A DNA stretch of 64,000 nt from Vibrio sp. 99-70-13A1 (GCF_013114625.1 NZ_VTXD01000006.1:1-64000); one strand, 5' to 3'; numbered from the stretch's first letter, positions 40,031 through 51,866 are shown. The notes: generated by a model from the letters alone, not told the origin. Numbers and translations are program-made.

Positions 40031-40885
40031 TTACTTAAAACCTTTCTCTTTTTTGATTAGATCATAAGCATTTTGAATTTCTTGTGACTTTTCTTTTGCT
40101 ACGTTCATCATCTCAGGAGGTAAACCTTTCGCCATCAATTTATCTGGGTGATGTTCGTTCATTAGCTTACGGTAAGCACGTTTCACCGCTTTTCCATCTG
40201 AACTCTCTGGTAAGTCTAATACTTTAAATGCATCAGCAAGGTGATCTCGTTGTGCGGCTTGATGCCAGCCAGAGGATTGACCTGTTCCTTGTTGCCCACC
40301 AAAGCTCCCTCCTTGCTGTTGAAAACGAAAAGCCGCTTCTTGCATTTGTAAACGGCGCTCTAATTGCTCAGAAGAGAAACCTAACCCTTTAGCAATTTTG
40401 TGCAAAACTTCTCTTTCACTTGGGTGCAAGTCACCATCAGCAAAGGCTGCCGATACTTGTAGCTCTAAGAAAAATTGAAGTAAATCAAACCGACCACCTG
40501 AAGATATTTTTACTCGCTCTAAAAAATCATTAAGCGGAAAGCCGCTTTCTTTGCCTTCTCGAAACGCATCTTGCGCAGCTTTACGTTGTTCTCCGTGTAG
40601 ATTCATCCGTTCCATCATTGTGGAAGCTAGTTGAATCTCTTCACGTGTGACTTGCCCTTTCGCCTTTGCTACATGCCCCATGACAGCGAATGCCGCTTTA
40701 AAAAATTCATTCTGTTTTTCAGCTTGGTTCGGTCCTCGACCAAAACCAGATGAGTTAAAACCAGATTGATTTAAGCGACGAGCTTTATCGAATTGGTGCC
40801 CTAAAAAAAGACCGAAGATCAGACCTAAAGGGCCTCCAAACAAAAAGCCAAAGAAGGCTCCTAAGATTTTGCCAAATATCTGCAT
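40031..40885 (-). CDS. djlA: Membrane-anchored DnaJ-like co-chaperone DjlA
   Basis: Inner-membrane type-III J protein that stimulates DnaK ATPase; in E. coli it can activate the Rcs envelope response. N-terminal glycine-rich membrane helix (GGPLGLIFGLFLG, about 17-29), central TerB-like domain (about 55-190), Gln/Gly-rich linker (QQQGGSFGGQQGTG), and C-terminal J domain with HPD at 246-248. Length 284. It is next to and divergent from lptD, the order found in E. coli. Confidence 0.95.
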   Translation of the reverse strand: MQIFGKILGAFFGFLFGGPLGLIFGLFLGHQFDKARRLNQSGFNSSGFGRGPNQAEKQNEFFKAAFAVMGHVAKAKGQVTREEIQLASTMMERMNLHGEQRKAAQDAFREGKESGFPLNDFLERVKISSGGRFDLLQFFLELQVSAAFADGDLHPSEREVLHKIAKGLGFSSEQLERRLQMQEAAFRFQQQGGSFGGQQGTGQSSGWHQAAQRDHLADAFKVLDLPESSDGKAVKRAYRKLMNEHHPDKLMAKGLPPEMMNVAKEKSQEIQNAYDLIKKEKGFK

Positions 40886-41033
40886 TATGTGTTCTCTATC
40901 AATGAATTTTTTTCGAGTAACGCGGTCTTATAGTGCCTGATGCCATTATTTCCTTTATCATAAGGAAAGCGCTTTATTCAGTGGATTGATATTAAATCAG
41001 CCCTTCTTTTTGTGACATAGGATCGTTCACTTC
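40886..41033 (+). promoter_or_regulatory. djlA/lptD divergent promoter region
   Basis: 148 bases. GAATTT (40904-40909), 16 bases, TCTTA (40926-40930) loosely resembles a sigma-E promoter, and lptD is sigma-E dependent in E. coli. The match is weak. A downstream sigma-70 promoter is also possible. Confidence 0.3.
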
Positions 41034-43388
41034 ATGCAATGTTTCTCCCGCACTCTGTTAGCTGCTTCTATTAGCACCGCATTATTTGTGCCGACAACTC
41101 AAGCTGAAACAACCAAAGACAGTGTGCAGGAAATGCCCTCTGCAGATCAATGCTTGATCACACCTTCGGATAATTCAGACCTTCAATTACCCGCACAAGT
41201 TGAAGCCGATCGACTTGAAGCGATTAACGGTCAAAAAGCCAGTTACTCTGGAGACGTAAAAGTCACGCAAGGAAACAAAATTATTCTTGCCGATAAAGTC
41301 ACTCTACATCAGCAAGAAAATATTGTCGTTGCTGAGGGTGATGTTACTTTCAATGATGGCCAAGTTAAAGCTACATCCAGCAAAGTGACCAATAATCTAA
41401 CAACAAATGAATTTGAGTTAGAAGATACACAATATGAGTTTTTATGTGAACAAGGTCGTGGCGAAGCCGTTTATGTAACAAAAACAGGCAAAGCTATCTA
41501 TGAAATGAAAGATGGCTCCATTACTTCTTGTCCTGAAGGTGATAATTCATGGCGACTCAAAGCATCTAGCATTGAATTAGACCAAAACGAAGAACAAGCG
41601 ACGCTGGTTAACCCTCGTTTCGAAATACAAAGTGTGCCAGTTTTCTACCTTCCTTACATGACTGTCCCTGTTGGTGATACCCGTAAAACAGGTTTCCTAT
41701 ACCCTACTGTTTCTTATGGTTCCAGTGACGGTTTTGAAGCCGAGATTCCATTTTATTGGAACATTGCACCCAATTACGATCTTGAAGCTACATTAAAACA
41801 GATGCAGGAAAGGGGAACCCAGCTTAATTCCGAATTCCGTTATCTCACTCATTTTGGGGAAGGCAGCATAAAGTCGGAATATCTTTATGATGACCAAAAG
41901 TACCCAGATAGAGGTAACCGCTGGGGTGGACAACTGACCTTTGATGGCATCTATCAAGAATCTTGGAAGTTCAATATAGATTACTCTGAAGTCAGTGATG
42001 TGGATTACTTTACTGATGTCGATTCTTCGCTTGGTAATCGTGAAGATGGGCAACTGTTGCAAACCGGTGAAGTTGCTTACCGTACCCAAAATTGGGACAC
42101 CTCCCTCGCAGTTCGTGATTTCCAAGTTTTAACGGAAGAAGGTAACCAGCCATATAGGTTGATGCCACAGCTCAAATTTAACTATTACGCCCCTATAGTG
42201 TGGGATGTCGTCGAAATAGACATGAAGTCTCACTTATCACGTTTCGAAACCGATGCAACAGGAAAACCTTCTGCAACGAGAGTGCATGTAGAACCAGGTG
42301 TGAAAATTCCACTAAGTACAACTTGGGGCTCTTGGACAACAGAGGCTCGAGTTTTGGGTACCTACTACCAACAAGATCTTAATGGTGTAGATACAACCAC
42401 AGGTTCTGATTATGAAGGGCTTGAAGAAAACGTTTCTCGCATCATTCCTGAATTCAGAAGTCATGCAGGGCTTGTTTTAGAACGTGATACTACGGTTCTA
42501 AATGGTTACACCCAAACACTAGAACCTCAAGTTCAGTACCTTTTTGTACCAGAAGAAAATCAGAATGATATTGGCTACTACGATACCACCTTACTCCAAA
42601 CCGATTACTATGGGCTTTTCCGTAGTCGAAAATACAGTGGTGTAGACCGAATAGCAGCAGCAAATCAGCTCAGCTACGGTGCCTCTTCTCGATTTTTTGA
42701 TGACGCCTATAAAGAACGTTTGAATGTCTCATTCGGTCAGATTTTCTTTATTGATAAAGATACAAAATCTCCAGATGCCACCAGTACTGAAGAATCAAAA
42801 TCAAACTATTCATCTTGGGCTGTAGAAGTAGATTTCAATTATGACGATTACTTCTTCTATCATGGTGGCGTTCAATACGACATTGACTCAGGGTCGATGC
42901 AGCTTGCAAATAGCACCTTTGAATACAAGCTAGACAAAGGTTTTGTGCAAACGAACTATCGCTACGTAACGAAAGAATATATTGATGATAACGTCGGTGA
43001 AAGCATTCCTGACATTAACTCAATTACTCGAGATGGCATTTCACAAGCTGGTATTGTGAGTGGTTACCAACTCAATAGAAACTGGTACGCCAGTGCTCAG
43101 TACTACCATGATATGAATGAAGATATTGCAATTGAGTGGCTAGCTAACCTGCGTTACAGCTCTGATTGTTGGTATGTAGGAATGACATACAGCAACGAGC
43201 TGAGAAGTTGGTCTGGTGATACTGGTTATGCAAATCCAGATTCAAATCCTGAGTATGAAAATAACTTCAGTATTAATTTTGGTATTGTCGGTTTTGGCAC
43301 CAATATTGGCTCAGGTTCTACAGAAAAGGGTTATGACAGCTCAGGTAACTCTCTTGAGTATGGTCGCCCATTTTTCTTAAATAACTAA
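41034..43388 (+). CDS. lptD: LPS-assembly outer-membrane protein LptD
   Basis: Outer-membrane barrel that inserts lipopolysaccharide into the outer leaflet together with LptE. Signal peptide 1-24 (TTQAET cleavage), periplasmic OstA/LptA-like jellyroll (about 50-190), then a large beta-barrel rich in alternating aromatic strands. Cysteines of the mature protein are at 40, 138, 166 and 712; E. coli has two C-terminal Cys side by side, whereas here only one is seen (SSDCW). Length 784 fits. First gene of lptD-surA-pdxA-rsmA-apaG-apaH. Confidence 0.96.
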   Translation: MQCFSRTLLAASISTALFVPTTQAETTKDSVQEMPSADQCLITPSDNSDLQLPAQVEADRLEAINGQKASYSGDVKVTQGNKIILADKVTLHQQENIVVAEGDVTFNDGQVKATSSKVTNNLTTNEFELEDTQYEFLCEQGRGEAVYVTKTGKAIYEMKDGSITSCPEGDNSWRLKASSIELDQNEEQATLVNPRFEIQSVPVFYLPYMTVPVGDTRKTGFLYPTVSYGSSDGFEAEIPFYWNIAPNYDLEATLKQMQERGTQLNSEFRYLTHFGEGSIKSEYLYDDQKYPDRGNRWGGQLTFDGIYQESWKFNIDYSEVSDVDYFTDVDSSLGNREDGQLLQTGEVAYRTQNWDTSLAVRDFQVLTEEGNQPYRLMPQLKFNYYAPIVWDVVEIDMKSHLSRFETDATGKPSATRVHVEPGVKIPLSTTWGSWTTEARVLGTYYQQDLNGVDTTTGSDYEGLEENVSRIIPEFRSHAGLVLERDTTVLNGYTQTLEPQVQYLFVPEENQNDIGYYDTTLLQTDYYGLFRSRKYSGVDRIAAANQLSYGASSRFFDDAYKERLNVSFGQIFFIDKDTKSPDATSTEESKSNYSSWAVEVDFNYDDYFFYHGGVQYDIDSGSMQLANSTFEYKLDKGFVQTNYRYVTKEYIDDNVGESIPDINSITRDGISQAGIVSGYQLNRNWYASAQYYHDMNEDIAIEWLANLRYSSDCWYVGMTYSNELRSWSGDTGYANPDSNPEYENNFSINFGIVGFGTNIGSGSTEKGYDSSGNSLEYGRPFFLNN

Positions 43389-43433
43389 TTTTTCTTTATT
43401 GATGTTGAATCAATAAGTTTCAAAGGACTACAA

Positions 43434-44729
43434 ATGAAATTGTGGAAACAAACCCTACTTGCTATTGCAACTGCATGTAGCTTTTCAGCCGTTCACGCAG
43501 CACCAGTTGAATTAGATAAAGTAAAAGTCATTGTGAATGAAGGTGTCATATTACAAAGTGATATTGATACATCATTAAAAACACTTCGCGCTAATGCAAA
43601 GAAAAGTAGCCAAGCTCTGCCATCTGAAGATGTACTGATTGAACAAGTCCTTGAGAAGCTGATCATTGATACCATTCAAAACCAAGAAGCCGAGCGTATT
43701 GGAGTTCGAATAGATGATACTCGCTTGAACCAATCTATCGCTGATATTGCAAAAGAGAACAATCAAACGATTGATGAACTCACGGCTTCTGTCGCATCTG
43801 AAGGGTTAACTTACACTGCTTTCCGAGAGCAAGTACGTAAAGAAATTGCAGCAAATGAAGCTAGAAATGCTCTTGTTCGTCGACGTATCAATATCCTACC
43901 AGCAGAAGTCGATAACCTTGCAGACATCCTTGCTCAAGAAACGAATGCTACCGTCCAGTATCAAATTGGTCATATTCAACTAAGATTTAATGATGACCAA
44001 ACGAAAGAAGAGCTTGAAACTCAAGCTAATGAACTTGTTGAAAAACTAAATTCAGGTGAAGACTTCAGCACAATGGCATACACCTATTCTAAAGGTCCAA
44101 AAGCGCTGCAAGGCGGGGATTGGGGCTGGATGAGAAAAGAAGAGATGCCAACAATATTTGCTGACCAAATCAAAATGCAAAACAAAGGCAGTGTCATTGG
44201 TCCGTTTAGAAGTGGTGTCGGTTTCCACATTCTTAAAATTGAAGATATCAAAGGCTTAGAAACCGTAGCGGTTACCGAGGTCAATGCTCGTCATATCCTT
44301 CTTAAACCAACAGTTATCCTTAGTGATGACGGTGCAAAACAGCAATTAACTGAGTTTGTTCAAAGAATTAATGCCGGTGAGATTACCTTCGGAGAACTGG
44401 CGCAGCAATACAGCCAAGATCCAGGCTCAGCAGTTCAAGATGGTGAACTAGGTTACCAAACACCAGATTTATATGTTCCCGAGTTTAAGCACCAAGTAGA
44501 GACCATCGCTAAAGGTCAAATCAGTGAACCTTTTAAAACGGTACACGGCTGGCATATTGTCGAAGTCTTAGACCGTCGTGAAGTCGATAGAACGGATTCA
44601 GCATTAAAGAATAAAGCATACCGAATTCTATTTAACCGTAAATTCAACGAAGAAGCGGGCGCATGGCTCCAAGAACTACGAGCAAGTGCTTTTGTAGAAG
44701 TGGTTCAGGAAGACCAAGATGACAACTAA
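43434..44729 (+). CDS. surA: Periplasmic chaperone/peptidyl-prolyl isomerase SurA
   Basis: Main chaperone for outer-membrane proteins, including LptD. Signal peptide ends at SAVHAAP near residue 22. N-terminal chaperone domain (about 25-170), then two parvulin domains (about 170-275 and 285-385) with [13 protein letters not shown] and [10 protein letters not shown], and a C-terminal helix that completes the chaperone domain. Length 431 (E. coli 428). Its 3' end overlaps pdxA by 11 bases. AAAGGACTAC before the ATG. Confidence 0.97.
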   Translation: MKLWKQTLLAIATACSFSAVHAAPVELDKVKVIVNEGVILQSDIDTSLKTLRANAKKSSQALPSEDVLIEQVLEKLIIDTIQNQEAERIGVRIDDTRLNQSIADIAKENNQTIDELTASVASEGLTYTAFREQVRKEIAANEARNALVRRRINILPAEVDNLADILAQETNATVQYQIGHIQLRFNDDQTKEELETQANELVEKLNSGEDFSTMAYTYSKGPKALQGGDWGWMRKEEMPTIFADQIKMQNKGSVIGPFRSGVGFHILKIEDIKGLETVAVTEVNARHILLKPTVILSDDGAKQQLTEFVQRINAGEITFGELAQQYSQDPGSAVQDGELGYQTPDLYVPEFKHQVETIAKGQISEPFKTVHGWHIVEVLDRREVDRTDSALKNKAYRILFNRKFNEEAGAWLQELRASAFVEVVQEDQDDN

Positions 44730-45726
44730 ACCGAACTCTGAAATCAAGCGTATCGTCGTTACGGCTGGTGAACCTGCGGGGATAGGTCCGGATCTGACCC
44801 TTTCCCTTTCTCAAGAGAATTGGGAGCATCAAATTGTTGTCTGCGCAGATAAACACATGCTTGCAGAAAGAGCCTCACTTCTTGGTATTGATGTCGATCT
44901 CATTGATTACGATGCCAAAAAACCAGCTTCGGCTCAACGCTCAGGAACATTAGTTGTTAAGCACATTCCATTAGCCGTGCCAGCTCTTGCTGGTGAGCTC
45001 AATGAAGCGAATGGTCATTATGTATTAAATACTTTAGAAACCGCCGCAATTGGCTGTATGAATAATGAATTTGATGCTATTGTCACCGGCCCTGTTCATA
45101 AGGGTGTAATTAACCGTGCTGGCGTTGCATTTAGCGGCCACACTGAGTTCTTTGCAGAAAAGTCCAATACTCCACTCGTGGTGATGATGTTGGCAACTGA
45201 AGGGCTGCGTGTTGCACTTGTAACAACACACATCCCTCTAGCTTATGTATCTCAAGCTGTAACCGAAGAAAGACTAGAAGAAATCATCAGAATTCTTCAC
45301 AAAGATTTAGTCGATAAATTCGCAATTGAGAAACCGACCATTTATGTCTGTGGGTTAAACCCACATGCAGGTGAAGATGGCTGTTTAGGTCGTGAAGAAA
45401 TAGAAACCATCACACCAACGCTAGAAAAAATTCGTCAACAAGAAGGTATAAACCTGATTGGTCCATTGCCAGCAGATACCATCTTTAATGAAAAATATTT
45501 GCAAGATGCAGATGCTGTTTTAGGTATGTATCACGACCAAGTACTCCCTGTATTAAAATACAAAGGTTTTGGTCGCTCAGTGAACATCACACTTGGTTTG
45601 CCGTTTATTCGAACATCTGTCGATCACGGTACAGCCTTAGACTTGGCAGGAAAAGGTCAAGCCGATACAGGGAGCTTTAGAACAGCGCTCACGCACGCCA
45701 TTGAATTAGTAGAGAAAAAACAATGA
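44719..45726 (+). CDS. pdxA: 4-hydroxythreonine-4-phosphate dehydrogenase PdxA
   Basis: NAD-dependent oxidation in the DXP-dependent vitamin B6 route; product joins with DXP through PdxJ. Family marks: [12 protein letters not shown] at the start, [35 protein letters not shown] and [20 protein letters not shown] with the metal-binding histidines. Length 335. AGGAAGACCAAG is the ribosome site inside surA. The stop overlaps the rsmA start by 4 bases. Confidence 0.97.
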   Translation: MTTKPNSEIKRIVVTAGEPAGIGPDLTLSLSQENWEHQIVVCADKHMLAERASLLGIDVDLIDYDAKKPASAQRSGTLVVKHIPLAVPALAGELNEANGHYVLNTLETAAIGCMNNEFDAIVTGPVHKGVINRAGVAFSGHTEFFAEKSNTPLVVMMLATEGLRVALVTTHIPLAYVSQAVTEERLEEIIRILHKDLVDKFAIEKPTIYVCGLNPHAGEDGCLGREEIETITPTLEKIRQQEGINLIGPLPADTIFNEKYLQDADAVLGMYHDQVLPVLKYKGFGRSVNITLGLPFIRTSVDHGTALDLAGKGQADTGSFRTALTHAIELVEKKQ

Positions 45727-46541
45727 GAAATGATGTCCACTTAGGGCACAAAGCGCGTAAACGTTTTGGTCAAAACTTTTTAAACGATCCATACATTATT
45801 GATGGCATCGTATCTGGAATCAACCCACTTCCAGGTCAAAACCTAGTTGAGATCGGCCCTGGTTTGGGCGCAATTACTGAACCAGTTGGAAAGCTGGTCG
45901 ATAAGCTAACAGTAATTGAATTAGATAGAGATCTAGCAGAACGTCTACGAAATCATCCAGATCTTGCAGAAAAGCTAACCATTCATGAAGGCGATGCTAT
46001 GCGTTTCGACTTTAATGAATTAGTGAAGCCAAATAATAAACTGCGTATCTTTGGTAACTTGCCATACAACATTTCAACGCCGTTAATGTTCCACCTTTTT
46101 GAATTCCATAAAGACATTTCTGATATGCACTTTATGCTTCAAAAAGAAGTGGTGAACAGACTAGCGGCTGGTCCTGGCAGTAAAACTTATGGTCGTTTAA
46201 CTGTGATGGCACAATATTACTGCAAAGTAACGCCTGTACTTGAAGTACCACCAACAGCGTTTGTTCCGCCACCAAAAGTAGATTCAGCAGTAGTTCGCCT
46301 TCAACCATACGAAGTGCTTCCTTACCCTGCGAAGAACTTGAAATGGCTTGATCGTGTTTGTCGTGAAGGTTTCAACCAACGACGTAAAACAGTACGTAAC
46401 TGTTATAAAACTCTGCTGAGTAAAGAGATTCTAGAAGAGCTTGGAGTGAATCCAGGTATGCGCCCTGAGAATCTGACTCTAGAACAATTTGTTGATATGG
46501 CAAACTGGCTAGAAGACAATCACAGCGCTGAAAAGCAATAA
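45723..46541 (+). CDS. rsmA: 16S rRNA dimethyladenosine transferase RsmA (KsgA)
   Basis: Dimethylates two adjacent adenines in helix 45 of 16S rRNA; loss gives kasugamycin resistance. SAM-binding motif [14 protein letters not shown], acidic [12 protein letters not shown], catalytic NLPYNIS, and C-terminal RNA-binding domain with [11 protein letters not shown]. Length 272 (E. coli 273). ATGA-coupled to pdxA. A UUCG-capped terminator follows, so apaG-apaH may be partly separate. Confidence 0.97.
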   Translation: MRNDVHLGHKARKRFGQNFLNDPYIIDGIVSGINPLPGQNLVEIGPGLGAITEPVGKLVDKLTVIELDRDLAERLRNHPDLAEKLTIHEGDAMRFDFNELVKPNNKLRIFGNLPYNISTPLMFHLFEFHKDISDMHFMLQKEVVNRLAAGPGSKTYGRLTVMAQYYCKVTPVLEVPPTAFVPPPKVDSAVVRLQPYEVLPYPAKNLKWLDRVCREGFNQRRKTVRNCYKTLLSKEILEELGVNPGMRPENLTLEQFVDMANWLEDNHSAEKQ

Positions 46542-46546
46542 TGAAA

Positions 46547-46580
46547 AGGCTCCTACACTTCGGTGAGGAGCCTATTTTTT
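46547..46580 (+). terminator. Terminator between rsmA and apaG
   Basis: AGGCTCCT-a-CAC-TTCG-GTG-a-GGAGCCT followed by ATTTTTT. The TTCG tetraloop closed by C-G is an especially stable cap. Confidence 0.9.
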
Positions 46581-46603
46581 AGTTGAGGGATCAAGGAGCA
46601 AAT

Positions 46604-46984
46604 ATGGATATCTCTACGCCCTGCATCAAATGCCAAGTGCACACTAAATACATAAAAGAACAATCACAACCAGATAAAAGCCGCTATGTTTTTGCCTACA
46701 TCATTACAATCAAAAATCTAAGTAAAAGCACAGTTCAATTAATGACTCGTCGATGGCTAATCACCGACTCCAATGGTAAGCAATTAACTATCGAAGGTGA
46801 TGGCGTGGTGGGGCAACAACCTATCATTGAGCCTAATGATGAATACACTTACACCAGTGGAACCGTGATTGAAACGCCTGTAGGTGTTATGCAAGGGCAC
46901 TATGTAATGGCAGATCAAGATGGAAACGACTTTTTCGCGGAAGTGGATCCTTTTAGGTTAGCGATCCCTAACATTCTTAATTAA
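46604..46984 (+). CDS. apaG: ApaG family protein (DUF525)
   Basis: A 126-residue fibronectin-like fold protein, linked in E. coli to Co2+ resistance and Ap4A metabolism by location; exact role unknown. Family marks: [28 protein letters not shown] and [20 protein letters not shown] start at 46604 ([10 protein letters not shown]) because AAGGAG lies 6 bases before; the longer frame from 46583 would begin inside that region. apaH begins 13 bases beyond the stop, a conserved pairing. Confidence 0.95.
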   Translation: MDISTPCIKCQVHTKYIKEQSQPDKSRYVFAYIITIKNLSKSTVQLMTRRWLITDSNGKQLTIEGDGVVGQQPIIEPNDEYTYTSGTVIETPVGVMQGHYVMADQDGNDFFAEVDPFRLAIPNILN

Positions 46985-46997
46985 CAAGAGAGCCTTC

Positions 46998-47801
46998 GTG
47001 TCTAACTATATTGTTGGTGATATCCAAGGTTGTTTCGATGAGCTGCAACTTTTATTAAACAAGATTAATTTTGACCGTAAAGTCGATACTTTATGGGTGG
47101 CCGGAGATCTTGTCGCAAGAGGACCCAAGTCTCTAGAAACTCTACGTTTTATTAAGTCTCTAGGGCAATCAGCAAAAGTCGTCTTAGGTAATCACGATTT
47201 ACACCTTCTTGCAGTATCTCTAGAGCTGTTTCCAGCAAAAGCAAAAGATAAAACGCTCCCTATTTTGGAAGCGCCTGATAAATTAGAACTTCTGGAATGG
47301 CTTCGACACCAACCCTTAATGCAAGAGCATAACGAATTTGTTATGAGCCATGCGGGCATTTCACCGCAGTGGAATTTACCTCAAGCTCGCTCAGCAAATG
47401 AAGAAGTCACCTCTGTATTACAATCTGAAAATTGGCGTTGGTTGATAGAAAACATGTACAGTAATGAGCCAGACTATTGGGACATCGACCATACTGGAAT
47501 AGATCGCTATCGCTATATTATCAACAGCTTTACTCGCATGCGCTTTTGCTCCCATGACGCCCGTTTAGACATGGCATGCAAACTACCACCAAAAGAAGTC
47601 ACTGATGGCTCTTATATCCCATGGTTCGAATTACCAAGCAGGATCAAATTAGAAAAAACCGTATTATTTGGTCACTGGGCTGCACTTGAAGGGTATTCAG
47701 GAAAAGAAGTCATTGGGCTAGATACTGGATGTGTTTGGGGCGGTGAATTAACAGCACTAAGGTGGGAAGATAAGAAGTTCTTCACGCAGAAAGCGATATA
47801 G
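46998..47801 (+). CDS. apaH: Symmetrical bis(5'-nucleosyl)-tetraphosphatase ApaH
   Basis: Splits Ap4A into two ADP and removes Np4-caps from RNA. Calcineurin-like metal motifs: GDIQGCFDELQ, VAGDLVARGPKS, LGNHDLHLLA, SHAGISPQW and FGHWAALEG. Length 267; the C-terminal LDTGCVWGGELTALR is diagnostic. Operon with apaG. Convergent with folA. Confidence 0.97.
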   Translation: MSNYIVGDIQGCFDELQLLLNKINFDRKVDTLWVAGDLVARGPKSLETLRFIKSLGQSAKVVLGNHDLHLLAVSLELFPAKAKDKTLPILEAPDKLELLEWLRHQPLMQEHNEFVMSHAGISPQWNLPQARSANEEVTSVLQSENWRWLIENMYSNEPDYWDIDHTGIDRYRYIINSFTRMRFCSHDARLDMACKLPPKEVTDGSYIPWFELPSRIKLEKTVLFGHWAALEGYSGKEVIGLDTGCVWGGELTALRWEDKKFFTQKAI

Positions 47802-47818
47802 GTCTAAACCTTATTTGT

Positions 47819-47850
47819 ATAGCTTGCTTTACACCAGTAAAGCAAGCTAT
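47819..47850. terminator. Perfect stem-loop between apaH and folA
   Basis: Fourteen-base arms ATAGCTTGCTTTAC / GTAAAGCAAGCTAT, loop ACCA, placed exactly between convergent genes. It lacks a clean T-run on either strand, so it may act as a processing or transcript-end barrier rather than a classical terminator. Confidence 0.6.
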
Positions 47851-47857
47851 TAGAAAA

Positions 47858-48340
47858 CTATAAACGCTCTAAAATAGTAAATTCCATATCGTAAGCATTC
47901 TTCTCATCAGCTCGATAAGCTTCACTTGTAACCTTATTCCAGCCCTCTCCCCAATCAGGAAACTGAGTATCACCCTCAACAGAAAGATCTATATGCGTTA
48001 AATACAGCTTATTCGCCAGAGGTAAACAGCTCGAATAAATCGCCCCCCCGCCAATAATCATCACTTCATCAACATTATTAACGGCTTCAAGTGCTGCTTC
48101 AATTGAAGTCACGGTTGTCACACCTTCAATAAATAATGATGAATCACGACTAATCACGATATTTAAGCGACCAGGTAAAGGACGACCAATAGACTCATAA
48201 GTCTTACGTCCCATCACTACAGGTTTTCCCATAGTAGAACGCTTAAACCAAGCAAAATCCGCAGGTAAGTGCCAAGGCATTTGATTGTCTTTACCAATTA
48301 CACGGTTATCTGCCATAGCAGCAATCATACTTATGATCAT
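47858..48340 (-). CDS. folA: Dihydrofolate reductase FolA
   Basis: NADPH-dependent reduction of dihydrofolate; trimethoprim target. The sequence starts MIISMIAAMADNRVIGKDNQ, then MPWHLPADFAWFK with catalytic Asp28, VVMGRKTYESIG and VMIIGGGAIYS (NADPH site). Length 160 (E. coli 159). Sensitive-type chromosomal enzyme by appearance; resistance cannot be read from sequence alone. Single gene. Confidence 0.98.
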   Translation of the reverse strand: MIISMIAAMADNRVIGKDNQMPWHLPADFAWFKRSTMGKPVVMGRKTYESIGRPLPGRLNIVISRDSSLFIEGVTTVTSIEAALEAVNNVDEVMIIGGGAIYSSCLPLANKLYLTHIDLSVEGDTQFPDWGEGWNKVTSEAYRADEKNAYDMEFTILERL

Positions 48341-48400
48341 GTGAGTGTCAGTCCTATTTAATTACGATTAAAGAAATTCATACATGCCCAAAATTGTTGA

Positions 48401-48874
48401 TTAAACAATGGGTCTGCGACGATAGAATAACAGCCCAGGCATAGCTAATCCAATCGCAAGACCTGCAATAATAAACATCGCTTTAAGGAAATTTTCCATC
48501 AACATTGCCACCAATTCAGGTGTATAACCTAAGTTATTAATCTCAACCATCGCGATCATTGCTTTAAACGCGAATACTCCGGGGACCATAGGAATCAAAG
48601 CAGCGACGGTAAACACCTTCGGGTGAGCTAACAGTTTACGAGACCACACCACACCAATCATGCCCACAAGAGTTGCCGCAAAAAAAGTGGCCCACTCGAT
48701 AGGGACACCAAACTCCATCATCAGATATCGACTGCCGTGACCAATAGCACCACCCAAGGCACAATAAATCAGCGCACGTTGTGGGACGTTAAAAACCAAT
48801 GCAAACCCGACAGCAGGAATGGATGCGAAGAACATATCATTCAATAAACCAAGTAACAGATCGAATGTCATCAT
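48401..48874 (-). CDS. yjjB: ThrE-type exporter small subunit YjjB
   Basis: Membrane protein of 157 residues matching the second (DUF3815/ThrE_2) half of threonine/serine exporters; E. coli YjjB is also 157. In E. coli YjjP/YjjB have been linked to succinate export. Four hydrophobic helices are visible, with GHGSRYLMM and PMVPGVFAFKAM as conserved patches. I start at 48874 because it overlaps the partner stop by 4 bases (ATGA); the frame is open to 48886. Together with the next gene it forms one transporter. Confidence 0.9.
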   Translation of the reverse strand: MMTFDLLLGLLNDMFFASIPAVGFALVFNVPQRALIYCALGGAIGHGSRYLMMEFGVPIEWATFFAATLVGMIGVVWSRKLLAHPKVFTVAALIPMVPGVFAFKAMIAMVEINNLGYTPELVAMLMENFLKAMFIIAGLAIGLAMPGLLFYRRRPIV

Positions 48875-49641
48875 TGCCCCACCCACCCAAACACACCTGA
48901 GATATTCATTGCCGCTACAATGCCTAAGCTCGTCGCAAGAGTCAGTAGACTCGCCATCGTAAAACGTGCAATTCCCATATTAATATGCCCTTTCAACATA
49001 TCAGCAACAGAATTAATTAAAGGGAAGCCAGGGACAAGCATAAGAACAGAAGAAGCCATAACTATCGTGGGCTGATCTCCAATCTGATGAAGTACAGCCT
49101 GAGCTGAAATGACAGTCGTCACAAATGCTGTGACAGCAAAATTCATGAATGGATTGAAATGGCGATGACCAATTTCTTGTCTAACAATCATTCCACATGC
49201 AGAAGCCAAGAACGTCATCATGAATACATGCCAATCACCACCAGCAAGGCGGCTAAATGAAGCACATGAAAGACCGATCATGACTACAACAATCCATCGG
49301 TTATAACGAGCAGGGCTAATTGCATCAAGTTTTTCTTGAGCTAGAGATCTATCCAAGATCCCTTTTTCCAGCATGATACAAATACGCTGAATTTGCGTAA
49401 TAACAGACATATTAATACCGCGGTCTGCACAACTTCTCGTGGTCGTTATGCAATGATCATCCATAACGGTTGTCACAACGAGTGCATTAGCAGATAACGC
49501 TACCTCAACTTCCTTCACGCCACTCGCTAACCCAATACGGCGCATTATATCCCCAACGAGTGTACTCTCTGCTCCATGAGCCAGAAGCATTTGTCCTGAT
49601 TGAGCGACTAATCGAGAAATCGCCCTTTGTTTAGATTCCAT
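48871..49641 (-). CDS. yjjP: ThrE-type exporter large subunit YjjP
   Basis: Membrane protein of 256 residues, DUF1212/ThrE N-terminal half. A cytoplasmic N-terminal domain (LLAHGAESTLVGDIMRRIG, then TRSCADRGINMSVITQIQRI) precedes about five hydrophobic helices. The motif PGFPLINSVADMLKGH is conserved. Transcribed before yjjB with ATGA coupling. Substrate (succinate, threonine or serine) cannot be told from sequence. Confidence 0.9.
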   Translation of the reverse strand: MESKQRAISRLVAQSGQMLLAHGAESTLVGDIMRRIGLASGVKEVEVALSANALVVTTVMDDHCITTTRSCADRGINMSVITQIQRICIMLEKGILDRSLAQEKLDAISPARYNRWIVVVMIGLSCASFSRLAGGDWHVFMMTFLASACGMIVRQEIGHRHFNPFMNFAVTAFVTTVISAQAVLHQIGDQPTIVMASSVLMLVPGFPLINSVADMLKGHINMGIARFTMASLLTLATSLGIVAAMNISGVFGWVGQ

Positions 49642-49719
49642 GATTTCCTTCCCATAGGCTAATAAATTTCAGAGATCGATTTTGCACGAAAACCAATCGC
49701 TTCAACATGATTTAGATAC

Positions 49720-49747
49720 AAAAAAACCGCAATTTACATTGCGGCTT
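49720..49747 (-). terminator. obgE terminator
   Basis: CCGCAA / TTGCGG stem with a T-run on the minus strand, beginning 19 bases past the obgE stop. Confidence 0.8.
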
Positions 49748-49765
49748 TCTTTAATTAACTAATGA

Positions 49766-50941
<1,176 letters not shown>

Positions 50942-51117
50942 TTACTCCGCACTGTGCGTTGCGATATCAATCGCGAGGGACTGATATAAATTCTAGCAGA
51001 TCCGTATTTAGATCGATCACCTAAGATCTTCGACCAACCTGCAATAAGGAACAAATAAGAAGCCACTCTTTACTTCATCAAACAAAACTTAACTTTATAG
51101 CTATAGTTCATGTTCAA

Positions 51118-51147
51118 GCTCTAAGCTCTAAGCTCTAAGCTCTAAGC
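51118..51147. repeat. 7-bp tandem repeat (GCTCTAA), four units
   Basis: Four exact GCTCTAA units plus GC. Non-coding. Confidence 0.9.
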
Positions 51148-51181
51148 AAAAAGTATCTGCTTTTTTATTCCCGCTATAAAT

Positions 51182-51211
51182 AAAAAACCCCGCCGAATCG
51201 GCAGGGCTTTT
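51182..51211 (-). terminator. rplU-rpmA terminator
   Basis: CCC-c-GCC / GGC-a-GGG stem flanked by an A-run (T-run on minus strand), about 48 bases past the rpmA stop. Confidence 0.85.
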
Positions 51212-51259
51212 GAATTCAGCTTAAAAGCTACTGTAATTATAATCTAATTAAAGATTAGA

Positions 51260-51517
51260 TTACTCAGCTTCAATGCTTACGAATTTACGGTTTTTAGGAC
51301 CTTTTACTGCAAATTTCACTTTACCTTCAGTAAGAGCGAAAAGAGTATGGTCTTTACCGATGCCAACGTTTGTGCCAGCGTGGAACTTAGTACCACGTTG
51401 ACGAACGATGATGTTACCTGCAAGAACAGATTCACCACCAAAACGCTTAACACCAAGACGTTTGCTTTCTGAATCGCGGCCGTTATTAGTAGAACCGCCA
51501 GCTTTTTTATGTGCCAT
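51260..51517 (-). CDS. rpmA: 50S ribosomal protein L27
   Basis: Basic 85-residue protein near the peptidyl-transferase centre. Starts [20 protein letters not shown], with LGVKRFGGE and [17 protein letters not shown], a full match to L27. Follows rplU by 19 bases; AGGAGAG before ATG. Confidence 0.99.
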   Translation of the reverse strand: MAHKKAGGSTNNGRDSESKRLGVKRFGGESVLAGNIIVRQRGTKFHAGTNVGIGKDHTLFALTEGKVKFAVKGPKNRKFVSIEAE

Positions 51518-51536
51518 TGTTAAACTCTCCTAATAC

Positions 51537-51848
51537 TTAAGCGTTAATGCCAGTGATTTTCACTTCTGTGAACCACTGACGGTGACCAGCTTGCTTACGA
51601 GAGTGCTTACGACGACGGAACTTAACGATTTTTACTTTATCGCCACGACCGTGTTGTACTACTTCCGCAGTAACTTTACCACCTTCAACAAGAGGTGCAC
51701 CAACAGCGATTTCTTCGCCGTTAGCAACAAGAAGAACTTTATCAAATTCTACAGTTGCACCAGTTTCAACGTCTAATTTCTCTAAACGAAGAGTTTGACC
51801 TTCGCTTACACGGTGTTGTTTACCACCAGATTGGAAAACAGCGTACAT
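51537..51848 (-). CDS. rplU: 50S ribosomal protein L21
   Basis: A 103-residue 23S-binding protein. Starts [20 protein letters not shown]; the C-terminus has [16 protein letters not shown] and TEVKITGI, standard for L21. First of rplU-rpmA. Its upstream region (51867-51907) folds as a two-part stem, a candidate autoregulatory leader. Confidence 0.99.
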   Translation of the reverse strand: MYAVFQSGGKQHRVSEGQTLRLEKLDVETGATVEFDKVLLVANGEEIAVGAPLVEGGKVTAEVVQHGRGDKVKIVKFRRRKHSRKQAGHRQWFTEVKITGINA

Positions 51849-51866
51849 ATTTTACTCCGCTTTTTC

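Noticed and set aside
51118..51147. Repeat array as CRISPR
   Set aside because: Units are 7 bp and contiguous, with no spacers and no cas genes in the window.
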